Under the pieces are notes generated by a model. That model saw nothing but the letters and a program-made list of their open reading frames with translations. It was not told the DNA's origin and did not search any database. A program made the position numbers and the translations under genes. A DNA stretch of 64,000 nt from Xylophilus ampelinus (lineage in GTDB: Bacteria; Pseudomonadota; Gammaproteobacteria; Burkholderiales; Burkholderiaceae_C), in NCBI RefSeq assembly GCF_901875635.1, contig NZ_CABFMN010000085.1:11617-75616 (forward strand), in the 5' to 3' direction. Within the stretch, counting starts at the first letter, position 1, and every line of letters starts with the position of its first letter. This document shows positions 1 to 8,899 of the stretch, in pieces.

Positions 1-1
1 C

Positions 2-283
2 CGTGCCACCCTCACCAAGGCCGGCAAGACCGATGCCGACATCGACTGGCTGATTCCGCACCAGGCCAACATCCGCATCATGCAGGGCACGGCCAAGAAG
101 CTGAAGCTGCCGCTGGACAAGCTGATCGTCACCGTCGACGAGCACGGCAATACCTCCGCGGCGTCCATTCCCCTGGCGCTCGACGCCGCCGTGCGCGGCG
201 GCAAGATCAAGAAGGGCGACACGCTCATGCTCGAGGGTGTGGGCGGCGGCTTCACCTGGGGCGCGGTGCTATTGAATCTGTAG
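2..283 (+). CDS. fabH: 3-oxoacyl-ACP synthase III (KAS III), C-terminal fragment
   Basis: Only the last 93 codons are in the window; the gene starts upstream. KAS III condenses acetyl-CoA with malonyl-ACP to start fatty-acid synthesis in the cytosol. The fragment carries the family signature [12 protein letters not shown] with the catalytic His, followed by the catalytic Asn region ([15 protein letters not shown]) and the glycine-rich C-terminal [10 protein letters not shown]. The catalytic Cys lies outside the window. The stop codon TAG at 281-283 falls inside a dispersed GCTA-N9-TAGC repeat, so the final residues (LLNL) are encoded by that element. fabD, fabG, acpP and fabF follow on the same strand. 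Confidence 0.96.
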   Translation, partial: RATLTKAGKTDADIDWLIPHQANIRIMQGTAKKLKLPLDKLIVTVDEHGNTSAASIPLALDAAVRGGKIKKGDTLMLEGVGGGFTWGAVLLNL

Positions 284-318
284 CGGCTCGCGCCCGCTGG
301 ACGGGCGCTGCGGCTCGA
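268..318 (+). repeat. Dispersed palindromic repeat, family A, copy 1
   Basis: GCTA (268-271), nine bases, TAGC (281-284), then a hairpin GCGCCCG-ctgga-CGGGCGC at 290-308. It covers the fabH stop codon and most of the fabH-fabD gap. Ten further copies share the GCTA-N9-TAGC core with exactly nine bases between the arms. Confidence 0.8.
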
Positions 319-334
319 TTGGAGACACAAAACG

Positions 335-1285
335 ATGAAGACCTTCGCATTCGTCTTTCCCGGGCAGGGTTCGCAGGCCGTGGGCATGCTGGACGCCTGG
401 GGGGACCATCCCGCCGTGCGCGACACCCTGGCCGAGGCCTCCGAAGCGCTCAGCGAGGACGTGGCGAAGCTGATCCACGAAGGCCCGAAAGAAGCGCTGG
501 CGCTCACCACCAACACCCAGCCCGTGATGCTGGTGGCGGGTGTGGCCGCCTGGCGTGCCTGGCTCGCCGAAGGCGGCGCGCAGCCGGCCGTCGTGGCCGG
601 CCATTCGCTGGGCGAGTATTCGGCGCTGGTCGCTGCCGGCGTGCTGACGCTGGCGCAGGCCGCGCCGCTGGTGCGCTTCCGTGCGCAGGCCATGCAGGAG
701 GCCGTGCCGGTCGGTGTCGGCGCCATGGCCGCGATCCTCGGCATGGAATCCGCCAAGGTCATCGCCGGCTGCGCCGAGGTGTCGGCCAGCTTCGCGGCTG
801 GCAGCGGCGAGGTGGTGGAGGCCGTGAATTTCAACGACCCGGTGCAGACCGTGATCGCCGGCAGCAAGGCGGCGGTCGAGAAGGCTTGCGAGGTGCTCAA
901 GGCGAACGGTGCCAAGCGCGCGCTGCCGCTGCCGGTGTCGGCACCGTTCCACTCGAGCCTCATGCGGCCGGCCGCGGAGGCGCTCAAGGGGCGCCTGGCA
1001 GACGTGGAGCTGAAGGCGCCCGTCATTCCCGTGCTGAACAACATCGATGTCGCGGTCGAGAGCGACCCGGCGCGCATCCGCGACGCCCTCGTGCGACAGG
1101 CGGCCGGCCCGGTACGCTGGGTCGAGAGCGTGCAGGCCCTGCAGGCGCGCGGCGTCCAGGCCATCGTCGAGTGCGGGCCGGGCAAGGTCCTGTCCGGAAT
1201 GGTCAAGCGCATCGCGCCCGAAGTGGGCAACGGCGCCATCTACGACCCGGCCTCGCTGGCCGATGCCAAGCAACTGCTGGCCTGA
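335..1285 (+). CDS. fabD: Malonyl-CoA:ACP transacylase
   Basis: It transfers malonyl from CoA to ACP, supplying the elongation substrate for FabF and FabH. The 316-residue length is normal. Visible features are the N-terminal FPGQGSQ motif, the nucleophile elbow GHSLGEYSA (Ser91), the active-site Arg in VRFRAQAM (about Arg116) and the catalytic His in SAPFHSSLM (His206). A GGAG at 321-324 serves as ribosome-binding site for ATG 335, although the spacing is long. It sits 51 bp after fabH and 25 bp before fabG. The upstream gap holds a family A repeat that could attenuate readthrough from fabH, but this is inference. Confidence 0.97.
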   Translation: MKTFAFVFPGQGSQAVGMLDAWGDHPAVRDTLAEASEALSEDVAKLIHEGPKEALALTTNTQPVMLVAGVAAWRAWLAEGGAQPAVVAGHSLGEYSALVAAGVLTLAQAAPLVRFRAQAMQEAVPVGVGAMAAILGMESAKVIAGCAEVSASFAAGSGEVVEAVNFNDPVQTVIAGSKAAVEKACEVLKANGAKRALPLPVSAPFHSSLMRPAAEALKGRLADVELKAPVIPVLNNIDVAVESDPARIRDALVRQAAGPVRWVESVQALQARGVQAIVECGPGKVLSGMVKRIAPEVGNGAIYDPASLADAKQLLA

Positions 1286-1310
1286 GCACCACCCATCCTT
1301 TCTTTCTGTC

Positions 1311-2053
1311 ATGAGCACTTCCACCATCGCGGGCCAGGTGGCCCTGGTCACGGGCGCGACGCGCGGCATCGGTGCCGCCATCGCCCTCGAACTGGCCCAG
1401 CGCGGCTACAAGGTCATCGGCACCGGCACGTCGGCCGACGGCGCGGCGAAGATCGGCGCGGCTCTGGCCGCGCAAGGCGGCCTGGGCGAGGTGCTGAACG
1501 TCACGGACGGCGCTGCGCTGGATGCGCTGGTCGACGGCATCGTCAAGGTGCACGGCGGCCTGCACGTCCTCGTCAACAACGCCGGCATCACGCGCGACAT
1601 GCTCGCCATGCGCCTGAAGGACGAGGACTGGGACGCGGTGATCGACACCAACCTCAAGGCGGTCTTCCGCGCCTCGCGCGCCGCCATCCGCCCGATGATG
1701 AAGCAGCGATTCGGCCGCATCATCAGCATCACGAGCGTGGTCGGCGCCTCCGGCAACCCGGGCCAGGCCAACTATGCGGCCGCCAAGGCCGGCGTCGCCG
1801 GCATGACCCGCGCTCTGGCGCGCGAGCTGGGCAGCCGCAACATCACCGTCAACTGCGTGGCGCCTGGCTTCATCGAGACCGACATGACGGCCAGCCTGCC
1901 CGAGGCACAACAGCAGGCGCTGCTGTCGTCGATCCCGCTGGGCCATCTGGGCAAGCCGGCTGACATCGCGCATGCGGTGGCCTACCTCGCCTCGCCGCAG
2001 GCCGGCTACGTGACGGGGCAGGAACTGCACGTCAACGGCGGCATGTACATGTA

Positions 2054-2054
<1 letters not shown>
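1311..2054 (+). CDS. fabG: 3-oxoacyl-ACP reductase
   Basis: NADPH-dependent reduction of 3-oxoacyl-ACP in fatty-acid elongation. It is a 247-residue short-chain dehydrogenase with the cofactor loop TGATRGIG (14-21), NNAG (89-92), the catalytic Ser142, Tyr155 and Lys159 (YAAAK), and the C-terminal VTGQELHVNGGMYM typical of FabG. The reading frame is open far upstream through fabD, but ATG 1311 gives the canonical N-terminus. No strong ribosome-binding site is seen before it, so translation may be coupled to fabD. The stop codon is embedded in an intrinsic terminator stem. Confidence 0.97.
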
Positions 2055-2393
<339 letters not shown>

Positions 2394-2514
2394 TCCAGGC
2401 CCTCCCGGAAGCCGAGCCCGCGCACCGGGGCCGGCGCCGATGGCGCTGCTGCCGCCCGCCTGACAGTGCGATGCGGCATCGCTTCCTTCCCTTTTCGCAG
2501 AAAGGCTCGCCGGC

Positions 2515-3759
2515 ATGACCCTACGCCGCGTCGTCGTGACCGGGCTCGGTTGCGTTTCTCCCGTCGGCAACACCGTCGCCGACAGCTGGGCCGGCCTGAT
2601 CGCAGGCAGGTCCGGGATCGACACCATCACCAAGTTCGATGTCAGCGCCTTCGCCTGCAAGTTCGCCGGCCAGGTCAAGGACTTCGACATCACGAAGTAC
2701 ATCTCCGAGAAGGAAGCGCGTCACATGGACCGCTTCATCCACCTGGGGATGGCCGCGTCGATCCAGGCGGTCGAGGACAGCGGACTGCCGACCGGCGATG
2801 CGCTCACGCCGGAGCTCGCCTCGCGCATCGGCTGCAACATCGGCTCGGGCATCGGAGGGTTGCCGCTGATCGAGGACACGCACGCCGAGCTCGTGAACCG
2901 CGGGCCGCGGCGCATCTCGCCCTTTTTCGTGCCGGCCTCGATCATCAACATGATCTCGGGCCACGTGTCGATCAAGTACGGCTTCACGGGCGCGAACATC
3001 GCCGTCGTGACGGCGTGCACGACGGGTCTGCACGCCATCGGCCTGTCGGCCCGGCTGATCCAGGCGGGCGATGCCGACGTGATGGTGGCCGGCGGCGCCG
3101 AATCGACCGTCTCGCCACTGGGCATCGGCGGCTTCGCGGCGGCCCGTGCCCTCAGCACCCGCAACGACGACCCGGCGACGGCCTCGCGTCCGTGGGACAA
3201 GGATCGCGACGGCTTCGTGCTCGGCGAGGGCGCCGGCGTGCTGGTGATCGAGGAGTACGAGCATGCCAAGGCGCGGGGCGCCAAGATCTATGCGGAACTG
3301 GTCGGTTTCGGCATGAGCGCCGACGCGTACCACATGACCGCGCCCAACGTCGATGGCCCGCGCCGCTCGATGGAAGCCGCTTTGCGCAATGCCGGCATCA
3401 ATGCCGACGAGGTGGACTACCTCAACGCGCACGGCACCTCGACGCCGCTGGGCGACCTCAACGAGACGAACGCCATCAAGAACGCGTTCGGCAGCCACGC
3501 GAAGAAGCTGGTTGTGAACTCGACCAAGTCGATGACGGGCCACCTGCTGGGCGGTGCCGGCGGCATCGAGTCGGTGTTCACGGTGCTGGCCGTTCACCAC
3601 CAGAAGAGTCCGCCGACCATCAACATCTTCAACCAGGACCCGGAATGCGACCTGGACTACTGCGCCAACGAGGCGCGGGACATGAAGATCGATGTGGCCG
3701 TGAAGAACAACTTCGGATTCGGCGGCACCAACGGCACCCTGGTGTTCAAGCGCGTCTGA
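2515..3759 (+). CDS. fabF: 3-oxoacyl-ACP synthase II
   Basis: Elongating condensing enzyme of type II fatty-acid synthesis (malonyl-ACP plus acyl-ACP). The 414 residues match FabF length. The thiolase-fold active-site residues are Cys168 (VTACTTG), His306 ([11 protein letters not shown]) and His343 ([10 protein letters not shown]), with Lys338 nearby. The C-terminal [12 protein letters not shown] is diagnostic. An AAAGG at about 2501-2505 precedes ATG 2515. The 121-bp acpP-fabF gap shows no clear terminator, so some co-transcription from acpP is likely. Confidence 0.97.
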   Translation: MTLRRVVVTGLGCVSPVGNTVADSWAGLIAGRSGIDTITKFDVSAFACKFAGQVKDFDITKYISEKEARHMDRFIHLGMAASIQAVEDSGLPTGDALTPELASRIGCNIGSGIGGLPLIEDTHAELVNRGPRRISPFFVPASIINMISGHVSIKYGFTGANIAVVTACTTGLHAIGLSARLIQAGDADVMVAGGAESTVSPLGIGGFAAARALSTRNDDPATASRPWDKDRDGFVLGEGAGVLVIEEYEHAKARGAKIYAELVGFGMSADAYHMTAPNVDGPRRSMEAALRNAGINADEVDYLNAHGTSTPLGDLNETNAIKNAFGSHAKKLVVNSTKSMTGHLLGGAGGIESVFTVLAVHHQKSPPTINIFNQDPECDLDYCANEARDMKIDVAVKNNFGFGGTNGTLVFKRV

Positions 3760-3781
3760 CCCGCCGGAACACCTCGCCCGC

Positions 3782-4267
3782 ATGCACAGCGCCCCATCGG
3801 TGAGCTATCCGGTGGGGCGCTCGCGCGTCGGCCACGCCATTCTCTGGGTCATTTGGGCCGCTGGCGCTTGCTGCGCCTGCGCATGGCGCTACCAAAACGA
3901 TAGCGACGAGGCGCGCTGGGCGATGGTGCTGGGCGCCTTCCTCGTCGCCTCGCTCGCGCTGGGGTGGGCGCTCGGGCCGCGGGCGGCCCGGGTGCTGCGG
4001 TGGGACGGGGCCTTCTGGTCGCTCTCGGGCGCGAAGCCCCTGGGCATGGCCGAAGCCACCGTGGCGCTCGATCTGCAAGGCACGCTGCTGTTGCGTCTGC
4101 AGGAAGCCGGCCGCGCCACCCAATGGCTCTGGGCCGACCGGGCCGCGGCACCCGAACGCTGGAACGCGATGCGCCGTGCGGTATATTGCCGCGCCCCGAG
4201 CCCGCAAGACGCGGGGCTTCCGACTGCCGCTGCGCCGGCTCCCCGCACCCCCAATCTCCCCGCATGA
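3782..4267 (+). CDS. Small two-helix membrane protein, YgfX-like
   Basis: 161 residues of unknown function. Two hydrophobic helices lie at about residues 18-35 and 46-65, followed by a short cytosolic part rich in Trp and Arg (RWDGAFWSLSG, TQWLWADRAA). This resembles the YgfX/CptA-type layout, but the match is by shape only. The last four bases overlap rpoE as ATGA, so translation of the sigma factor is probably coupled to this gene. A dispersed family A repeat (3888-3904) is read through in frame at the first helix boundary as RYQNDS. The Ala/Pro-rich tail is probably disordered. Confidence 0.7.
   Translation: MHSAPSVSYPVGRSRVGHAILWVIWAAGACCACAWRYQNDSDEARWAMVLGAFLVASLALGWALGPRAARVLRWDGAFWSLSGAKPLGMAEATVALDLQGTLLLRLQEAGRATQWLWADRAAAPERWNAMRRAVYCRAPSPQDAGLPTAAAPAPRTPNLPA
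3888..3930 (+). repeat. Dispersed palindromic repeat, family A, copy 2 (inside a CDS)
   Basis: GCTA (3888-3891), nine bases, TAGC (3901-3904), followed by a degenerate GCGC-rich hairpin part. It lies wholly inside the membrane-protein gene and does not break its frame. Confidence 0.55.
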
Positions 4268-4941
4268 CCTCGTCCGCGCCGCCACCGCCGCCTTCGGGCG
4301 AGCTGCCCGACGCGGCAGCCGCCGCGCCGGCGCGGCCGGTCGATCCCGATTTTCAGCTCGTCCAGCGTACGGTGGCGGGCGACAGCAAGGCCTTCGAGCT
4401 GCTGGTCCTGAAGTACCAGCGCCGCATCGAGCGGCTGATCGGCCGCATGGTGCGCGACGTCGACCTGGTCGAAGACATCGCGCAGGAAACCTTCATCCGT
4501 GCCTACCGGGCGCTGCACCAGTTTCGCGGCGAGGCGCAGTTCTACACCTGGCTGTACCGGATCGCCGTCAATACCGCCAAGAAGGCGCTGGTGGACATGA
4601 AGCGCGACCCCACCATCCCGGAGGCGGCCCTGCGCGGCGCCAGCGACGACGACGATGAAACTTACCGCCCGGGAAACGAACCAATCAGCGACGAAACCCC
4701 CGATTCCGTGTTGGCCGCCAACGAGATCGCGGCAGCGGTGAACGCTGCCATGGAGGCGTTGCCGGCCGAACTGCGCCAGGCCGTGACGCTGCGCGAGATC
4801 GAGGGTTTGAGCTACGAAGAGATTGCCGAGGTCATGAACTGCCCCATCGGGACGGTGCGTTCGCGCATCTTCCGGGCGCGGGAGGCCATCTCGGCGCGGG
4901 TGAAGCCGCTGCTGGACAACCAGTCCGGCAAGCGCTGGTGA
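4264..4941 (+). CDS. rpoE: RNA polymerase sigma factor RpoE (AlgU/SigE type)
   Basis: Extracytoplasmic-function sigma factor that directs the envelope-stress response. Region 2 spans about residues 38-105 (LVLKYQRRIERLIG, DIAQETFIRAYRAL, FYTWLYRIAVNTAK) and region 4 about 160-215 (LPAELRQAVTLREIEGLSYE, IGTVRSRIFRARE). The N-terminus carries an unusual Pro/Ala-rich leader of about 28 residues before the sigma fold. The 225-residue length includes this. The start overlaps the upstream gene (ATGA). The anti-sigma gene, rseB and mucD follow in the usual stress-operon order, which supports the RpoE assignment over other ECF groups. Confidence 0.95.
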   Translation: MTSSAPPPPPSGELPDAAAAAPARPVDPDFQLVQRTVAGDSKAFELLVLKYQRRIERLIGRMVRDVDLVEDIAQETFIRAYRALHQFRGEAQFYTWLYRIAVNTAKKALVDMKRDPTIPEAALRGASDDDDETYRPGNEPISDETPDSVLAANEIAAAVNAAMEALPAELRQAVTLREIEGLSYEEIAEVMNCPIGTVRSRIFRAREAISARVKPLLDNQSGKRW

Positions 4942-4956
4942 TCAGAGGTGAACGAC

Positions 4957-5649
4957 ATGAAGCAGACGAACGGATCGGAATCGCTGGAATGGGTGTCCGC
5001 GCTGGCTGATGGCCAGCTCGACGGCGAGGAATTCGCGCGGGCGGTGGACGAGGTGGGCTCGGGCGCCGAATTGCGCGCGAGTTGGCAGGTCTACCACGTC
5101 GTGGGCGAGGTGCTCCGCACGGGCAGGCACGTGCCCTGCAGCGATACCGGGGCTTTCATGGCCCGCCTGCAACAGAGGCTGGCCGCCGAGTCCGTGGCCC
5201 GGCCAGTGGCCTCGCCGGTAGCCGCAGTGCCTCTGCCGCAGGTGGCCGAGGCGGCCAACGAGCCAGTGTTCCGCTGGAAGATGGTGGCCGGTGTCGCAAC
5301 CATCGCCGCCGCCGCGGCGATCGGCTGGACATGGATGGGGCAGGGGCCGGCGCCGGCCGCAGCGGGCGGCGCACAACTTGCACTGCAGACGCCGCAGGCG
5401 CCGGTGCAGGTGCATCCCACTGCACCCGATGCCTCGTCCGAAGGGTCGATCCTGGCCGCCTCAGCCACGGCCGGCGTTGGAACTCCGCTCAGCCGCACGC
5501 GGGTGATGGTGGGCAACGGCGCGCCGCAGGTGATGCTGCGCAACCCGCGCCTGGACGAACTGCTGGAGGCCCATCAGCAGGCCAGCGGCGCATCGCAGAT
5601 GCCGTCGGGCTTCCTGCGCAACGCGACCTTCGAGGCACCGTCCCGCTGA
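4957..5649 (+). CDS. rseA: Anti-sigma-E factor RseA (MucA-like)
   Basis: Inner-membrane protein that holds RpoE inactive until regulated proteolysis. The N-terminal RseA domain (ESLEWVSALADGQLDGEEFA, SWQVYHVVGEVLR) binds sigma. One transmembrane helix follows at about residues 108-128 (MVAGVATIAAAAAIGWTWMG), and the periplasmic part ends in LLEAHQQASG. ATG 4957 is preferred because AGAGG at 4944-4948 sits eight bases before it; a GTG at 4948 is also in frame. The gene lies 15 bp after rpoE and 23 bp before rseB, so it is in the same operon. Confidence 0.92.
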   Translation: MKQTNGSESLEWVSALADGQLDGEEFARAVDEVGSGAELRASWQVYHVVGEVLRTGRHVPCSDTGAFMARLQQRLAAESVARPVASPVAAVPLPQVAEAANEPVFRWKMVAGVATIAAAAAIGWTWMGQGPAPAAAGGAQLALQTPQAPVQVHPTAPDASSEGSILAASATAGVGTPLSRTRVMVGNGAPQVMLRNPRLDELLEAHQQASGASQMPSGFLRNATFEAPSR

Positions 5650-5672
5650 GGCCCGTGCGAAGCCGCCGTTTG

Positions 5673-6770
5673 ATGAATCCAGCATCGCCCATTCGGCGTC
5701 CTGCGCCCGTGCGGACGGCTGTGGCCGTCGTCGTGGTCGCCGGTTGCGCGACATGGACAGGGGCATGGGCCGGCCGTGAGCAGGCGCCGGCGTCCGTGCA
5801 CGCTCATCCTGACGCGAAGGTCGCGCAGGCGCCGGCCGATCCCGCGAGCTACGGCGTGATCGAGTGGCTGCGTCGCATGCACCTGGCGGCGCGGCGTACC
5901 AACTACATGGGCACCTTCGTTGTCACTGCGGCCGCGGGCAACCTGTCGAGTGCGCGCATCTGGCACGCCTGCGAGGCCGACCTCCAGATCGAGCGCGTGG
6001 AAACGCTGTCCGGCCCGCCGCGCTCCACCTTCCGCCGCAACGACCTCGTGATGACCTTCCTGCCGGAGGCCAAGCTCATCAAGAGCGAGCGGCGCGAAAA
6101 CTTCGACGTGTTCCCGAACCTGCTCGGCGCCTCGGAATCGGCGATCGCCGAGCTGTATGGCGCGCGCCTCCTCGGCAAGGGCCGGGTGGCTGGGATCGAT
6201 GCCGACGTGGTGCAACTGGCGCCACGCGACGCGCTGCGGTTCGGCTACCGGGTGTGGAGCGAACGCCGTTCGGGCCTGGTGCTCAAGCTGCAGACTCTGG
6301 ACGCGGAAGGGCGCATTGTCGAGCAGTCCGCCTTTTCAGAGCTGCAGCTCGACGCGCCCATCAAGACGCACGCGCTGGCGCAGATGATGAACAACACGGC
6401 CGGCTATCGCGTGGAGCGATCGGAGTTGGAGCGCACGACGGCCGCCGCCGAGGGTTGGTCGCTGCGCGGACTGGTCGCCGGCTTCAGGCCCGTCAGCTGC
6501 TACCGTCGGGCGCTCACCGCCCGTGGCGCCGAACCGGGTGAGCGCACGATGCAGTGGACCTTCTCCGACGGCCTGGCGACGGTTTCGCTGTTCGTCGAGC
6601 CATACGATGCCCAGCATCCGCTGCAGGAGGGCACGATGGCGCTTGGCGCCACCAACACCCTGACGCGCCGCATTCCTGATGCGCAGGGCGACTGGTGGCT
6701 CACGGCCGTCGGTGAGGTGCCCTCGCAGACACTGGAGGCCTTTGCGCGCAATCTGGTGCGCAATCGCTGA
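5673..6770 (+). CDS. rseB: Sigma-E regulatory protein RseB (MucB)
   Basis: Periplasmic protein that binds RseA and protects it from DegS cleavage, releasing it on sensing lipid or lipoprotein stress. The 365-residue protein has an N-terminal signal region (APVRTAVAVVVVAGCATWTG), then the LolA-like MucB/RseB domain (IEWLRRMHLAARRTNYMGTF, LPEAKLIKSERRENFDVFPN) and the C-terminal small domain ending in QWTFSDGLATVSLFVE. The frame is open far upstream, but ATG 5673 is the first that gives a signal peptide directly after rseA. A GTG at 5655 is an alternative. It sits between rseA and mucD as expected. Confidence 0.93.
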   Translation: MNPASPIRRPAPVRTAVAVVVVAGCATWTGAWAGREQAPASVHAHPDAKVAQAPADPASYGVIEWLRRMHLAARRTNYMGTFVVTAAAGNLSSARIWHACEADLQIERVETLSGPPRSTFRRNDLVMTFLPEAKLIKSERRENFDVFPNLLGASESAIAELYGARLLGKGRVAGIDADVVQLAPRDALRFGYRVWSERRSGLVLKLQTLDAEGRIVEQSAFSELQLDAPIKTHALAQMMNNTAGYRVERSELERTTAAAEGWSLRGLVAGFRPVSCYRRALTARGAEPGERTMQWTFSDGLATVSLFVEPYDAQHPLQEGTMALGATNTLTRRIPDAQGDWWLTAVGEVPSQTLEAFARNLVRNR

Positions 6771-6864
6771 AATCCGCGGCCCTGGCCGACGAGCGCTGAA
6801 CCAAAGCGGCCGGGACAATTCAGAGCACTGTCCTGAATCTCCATCCATTCCTGAAAGCAGTTCG

Positions 6865-8376
6865 ATGATGTTCCAACCCGAGGGCAAGAAACTTCATGCA
6901 CGGCTGGTCGCCGGCGCGCTGGCCGTGGGCGCCCTGGCGGCCATGCAGGCGCCGGTGACGCCGGCCTTCGCGCAATCGGCGCCGCAGCCTGCGGCGCCGA
7001 CGCGCACGTTGCCGGATTTCACCGACCTGGTAGACCAGGTGGGGCCGTCGGTGGTCAACATCCGCACCGTGGAGCGCGTGGCGCAGCGGGGCGGCAGCGG
7101 CGAGATGGACGAGGAGATGCAGGAGTTCTTCCGCCGCTTCTTCGGCCAGCCCATTCCGGGCGTGCCGCGGCAGGGCCCGCGGCCCAACCGGCCGCAGCAG
7201 CCACAGGAAGAGGAGCGGCCGCGCGGCGTCGGCTCGGGCTTCATCCTCACGCCCGACGGCTACGTGATGACCAACGCGCACGTGGTCGAGGATGCGTCGG
7301 AGGTGCTGGTCACTCTGCCCGACAAGCGCGAGTTCAAGGCCAAGATCGTGGGGGCCGACAAGCGCACCGACGTCGCCGTGGTCAAGATCGAGGCCACCGG
7401 CCTGCCGGCGGTGAAGGTGGGCGACATCTCGCGTCTGCGGGTGGGCGAGTGGGTGATGGCCATCGGCTCGCCCTTCGGCCTGGAGAACACCGTGACGGCC
7501 GGCATCGTGAGCGCCAAGCAGCGCGACACGGGCGACTACCTGCCCTTCATCCAGACCGACGTGGCCATCAATCCCGGCAACTCCGGCGGCCCGCTCATCA
7601 ACATGCGCGGCGAAGTGGTCGGCATCAACAGCCAGATCTATTCGCGTTCGGGCGGATTCATGGGCATCTCGTTCTCGATCCCGATCGACGAGGCCATCCG
7701 CGTCAGCGACCAGCTGCGCACCTCGGGACGCGTCTCGCGTGGGCGCATCGGCGTGCAGATCGATCAGGTCACGAAGGACGTGGCCGAATCGATCGGCCTG
7801 GGCAAGGCGCAGGGCGCACTGGTGCGCGGCGTCGAGGCTGGTTCCCCGGGCGAGAAGGCCGGGGTGGAGGCGGGCGACATCATCGTCAAGTTCGATGGCC
7901 GCGCGATCGAGAAGCCCAGCGACCTGCCGCGCCTGGTTGGTAACACCAAGCCCGGCACCAAGAGCACGCTGACCGTGTTCCGTCGCGGGGCCACCAAGGA
8001 CCTCACGGTCACGGTCGCCGAGTTGGAGCCGGACAAGCCGGCCCGCCCGGCCACGACCCGCGAAGAGCCCACGCCCAAGCCCTCGTCGGCCTCGGCCGCG
8101 GCGAAGGCGCTGGGCCTGCTCGTCAACGAACTCAGCGACGCACAGAAGAAGGAACTGAAGCTGCGGGGCGGCGTGCGTGTCGAGAGCGCTGCCGAGGCCG
8201 CCGCACGCGCCGGCCTGCGCGAGGGCGACGTCATCCTGGCAGTCGGCAACCTCGAGGTGGCGAACGTCAAGGAGTTCGATGCCGCCCTTGCGAAGGCCGA
8301 CAAGTCCAAGCCGATCAGCGTGCTGTTCCGGCGCGGTGAATGGGCCCAGTACGCGTTGATCCGCCCCGCCCGCTGA
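6865..8376 (+). CDS. mucD: Periplasmic serine endoprotease, DegP/MucD type
   Basis: Trypsin-like protease and chaperone of the periplasm, the effector end of the rpoE operon. Residues 1-36 form a signal peptide ending APAFA|QS. The catalytic triad is His139 (TNAHVV), Asp169 (TDVAVVKI) and Ser240 (GNSGGPL). Two PDZ domains follow at about 290-375 and 400-500. Length is 503 residues, as for HtrA/MucD proteins. The start is taken at the first of two ATG codons at 6865; an upstream extension would overlap rseB. A strong terminator lies 22 bases after the stop. Confidence 0.95.
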   Translation: MMFQPEGKKLHARLVAGALAVGALAAMQAPVTPAFAQSAPQPAAPTRTLPDFTDLVDQVGPSVVNIRTVERVAQRGGSGEMDEEMQEFFRRFFGQPIPGVPRQGPRPNRPQQPQEEERPRGVGSGFILTPDGYVMTNAHVVEDASEVLVTLPDKREFKAKIVGADKRTDVAVVKIEATGLPAVKVGDISRLRVGEWVMAIGSPFGLENTVTAGIVSAKQRDTGDYLPFIQTDVAINPGNSGGPLINMRGEVVGINSQIYSRSGGFMGISFSIPIDEAIRVSDQLRTSGRVSRGRIGVQIDQVTKDVAESIGLGKAQGALVRGVEAGSPGEKAGVEAGDIIVKFDGRAIEKPSDLPRLVGNTKPGTKSTLTVFRRGATKDLTVTVAELEPDKPARPATTREEPTPKPSSASAAAKALGLLVNELSDAQKKELKLRGGVRVESAAEAAARAGLREGDVILAVGNLEVANVKEFDAALAKADKSKPISVLFRRGEWAQYALIRPAR

Positions 8377-8398
8377 CGGCTTTGTGACGGTCAAGTGG

Positions 8399-8432
8399 CC
8401 CCACCCGGCAGTCGGGATTGGGGTCTTTTTTT
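8399..8432 (+). terminator. Intrinsic terminator after mucD
   Basis: A two-part stem (CCCC at 8399-8402 with GGGG at 8420-8423; CCCG at 8404-8407 with CGGG at 8413-8416) is followed by seven T (8426-8432). It closes the rpoE-rseA-rseB-mucD operon. Confidence 0.8.
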
Positions 8433-8777
8433 AGCGACAGAGCCTCGGGAGACCGGGCGCACTGGGGAAAAATTTGGCCTCGCGGCAGACGTCGAAATTG
8501 TTTGCGCCTACTAACTTATCGGCGGCTTAATGACCAATTTCGATAGAATGTGGGCCTGTTCGACCTGGCTCGACGCATAAGCAAGGGGTTCTGCGCCACG
8601 ATGCGGGATGTTCCGTTGCCGTGCACCGCTGCTCCACAGATCGCCCACAAGTTGTTCATCGAGTAGCCCACAGATGCTGTGGATAAGTTGTTTATAAAAT
8701 CCATGTTGCTGACCTGCAACGAGCATTCCGGCCCCTCCCTCGGCCTGTACGCGCCCCCTGTTTTGCCTACAATGAAG
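8433..8777. other. Intergenic stretch between mucD and lepA, no gene seen
   Basis: This stretch is less GC-rich than its neighbours and has no credible coding frame. It holds a perfect DnaA-box nonamer (8678-8686) beside an AT-rich run TTTATAAAAT (8691-8700), and a TACAAT (8768-8773) that could be a -10 box. Nothing else is recognised. Confidence 0.6.
8678..8686 (-). promoter_or_regulatory. Perfect DnaA-box nonamer
   Basis: TGTGGATAA on plus is the exact complement of the DnaA consensus TTATCCACA. An AT-rich run follows directly. Only looser matches (three mismatches) lie nearby, and no dnaA or dnaN gene is present, so this is a lone site and not an origin. Confidence 0.5.
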
Positions 8778-8778
8778 T

Positions 8779-8844
8779 TCCAACTACTGCAGTTGCCATT
8801 GCTTGTTGGTTCAGGGCGCGTCTCTCGAGGACGCGCCCTTTTTT
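8779..8844 (+). ncRNA. Candidate small RNA or lepA leader with intrinsic terminator
   Basis: A possible -10 TACAAT (8768-8773) is followed by a small hairpin CAACT-actgc-AGTTG (8781-8795). A perfect 8-bp terminator comes next: GGGCGCGT (8814-8821), nine-base loop, ACGCGCCC (8831-8838), then six T. It ends 55 bp before lepA. No -35 box is clear. It may be a short independent RNA or an attenuating leader of lepA. Confidence 0.35.
8814..8844 (+). terminator. Strong intrinsic terminator upstream of lepA
   Basis: Perfect 8-bp stem GGGCGCGT/ACGCGCCC with loop CTCTCGAGG, then TTTTTT at 8839-8844. It lies before, not after, a coding gene in the same direction, so the RNA it ends is either a leader or a small RNA. 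Confidence 0.85.
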
Positions 8845-8899
8845 CTTGTGCGCTTCCCTCTGTGCGCCAGCTATTTCAAGTACTTAAGCGTCCCCGTTG

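Noticed and set aside
3964..4263. N-terminal extension of RpoE to an upstream start
   Set aside because: It would overlap nearly all of the membrane-protein gene in another frame. The ATGA junction at 4264 is the natural start.
8433..8777. Possible replication origin around the DnaA box
   Set aside because: Only one perfect box, no cluster of boxes and no dnaA, dnaN or gidA gene nearby.
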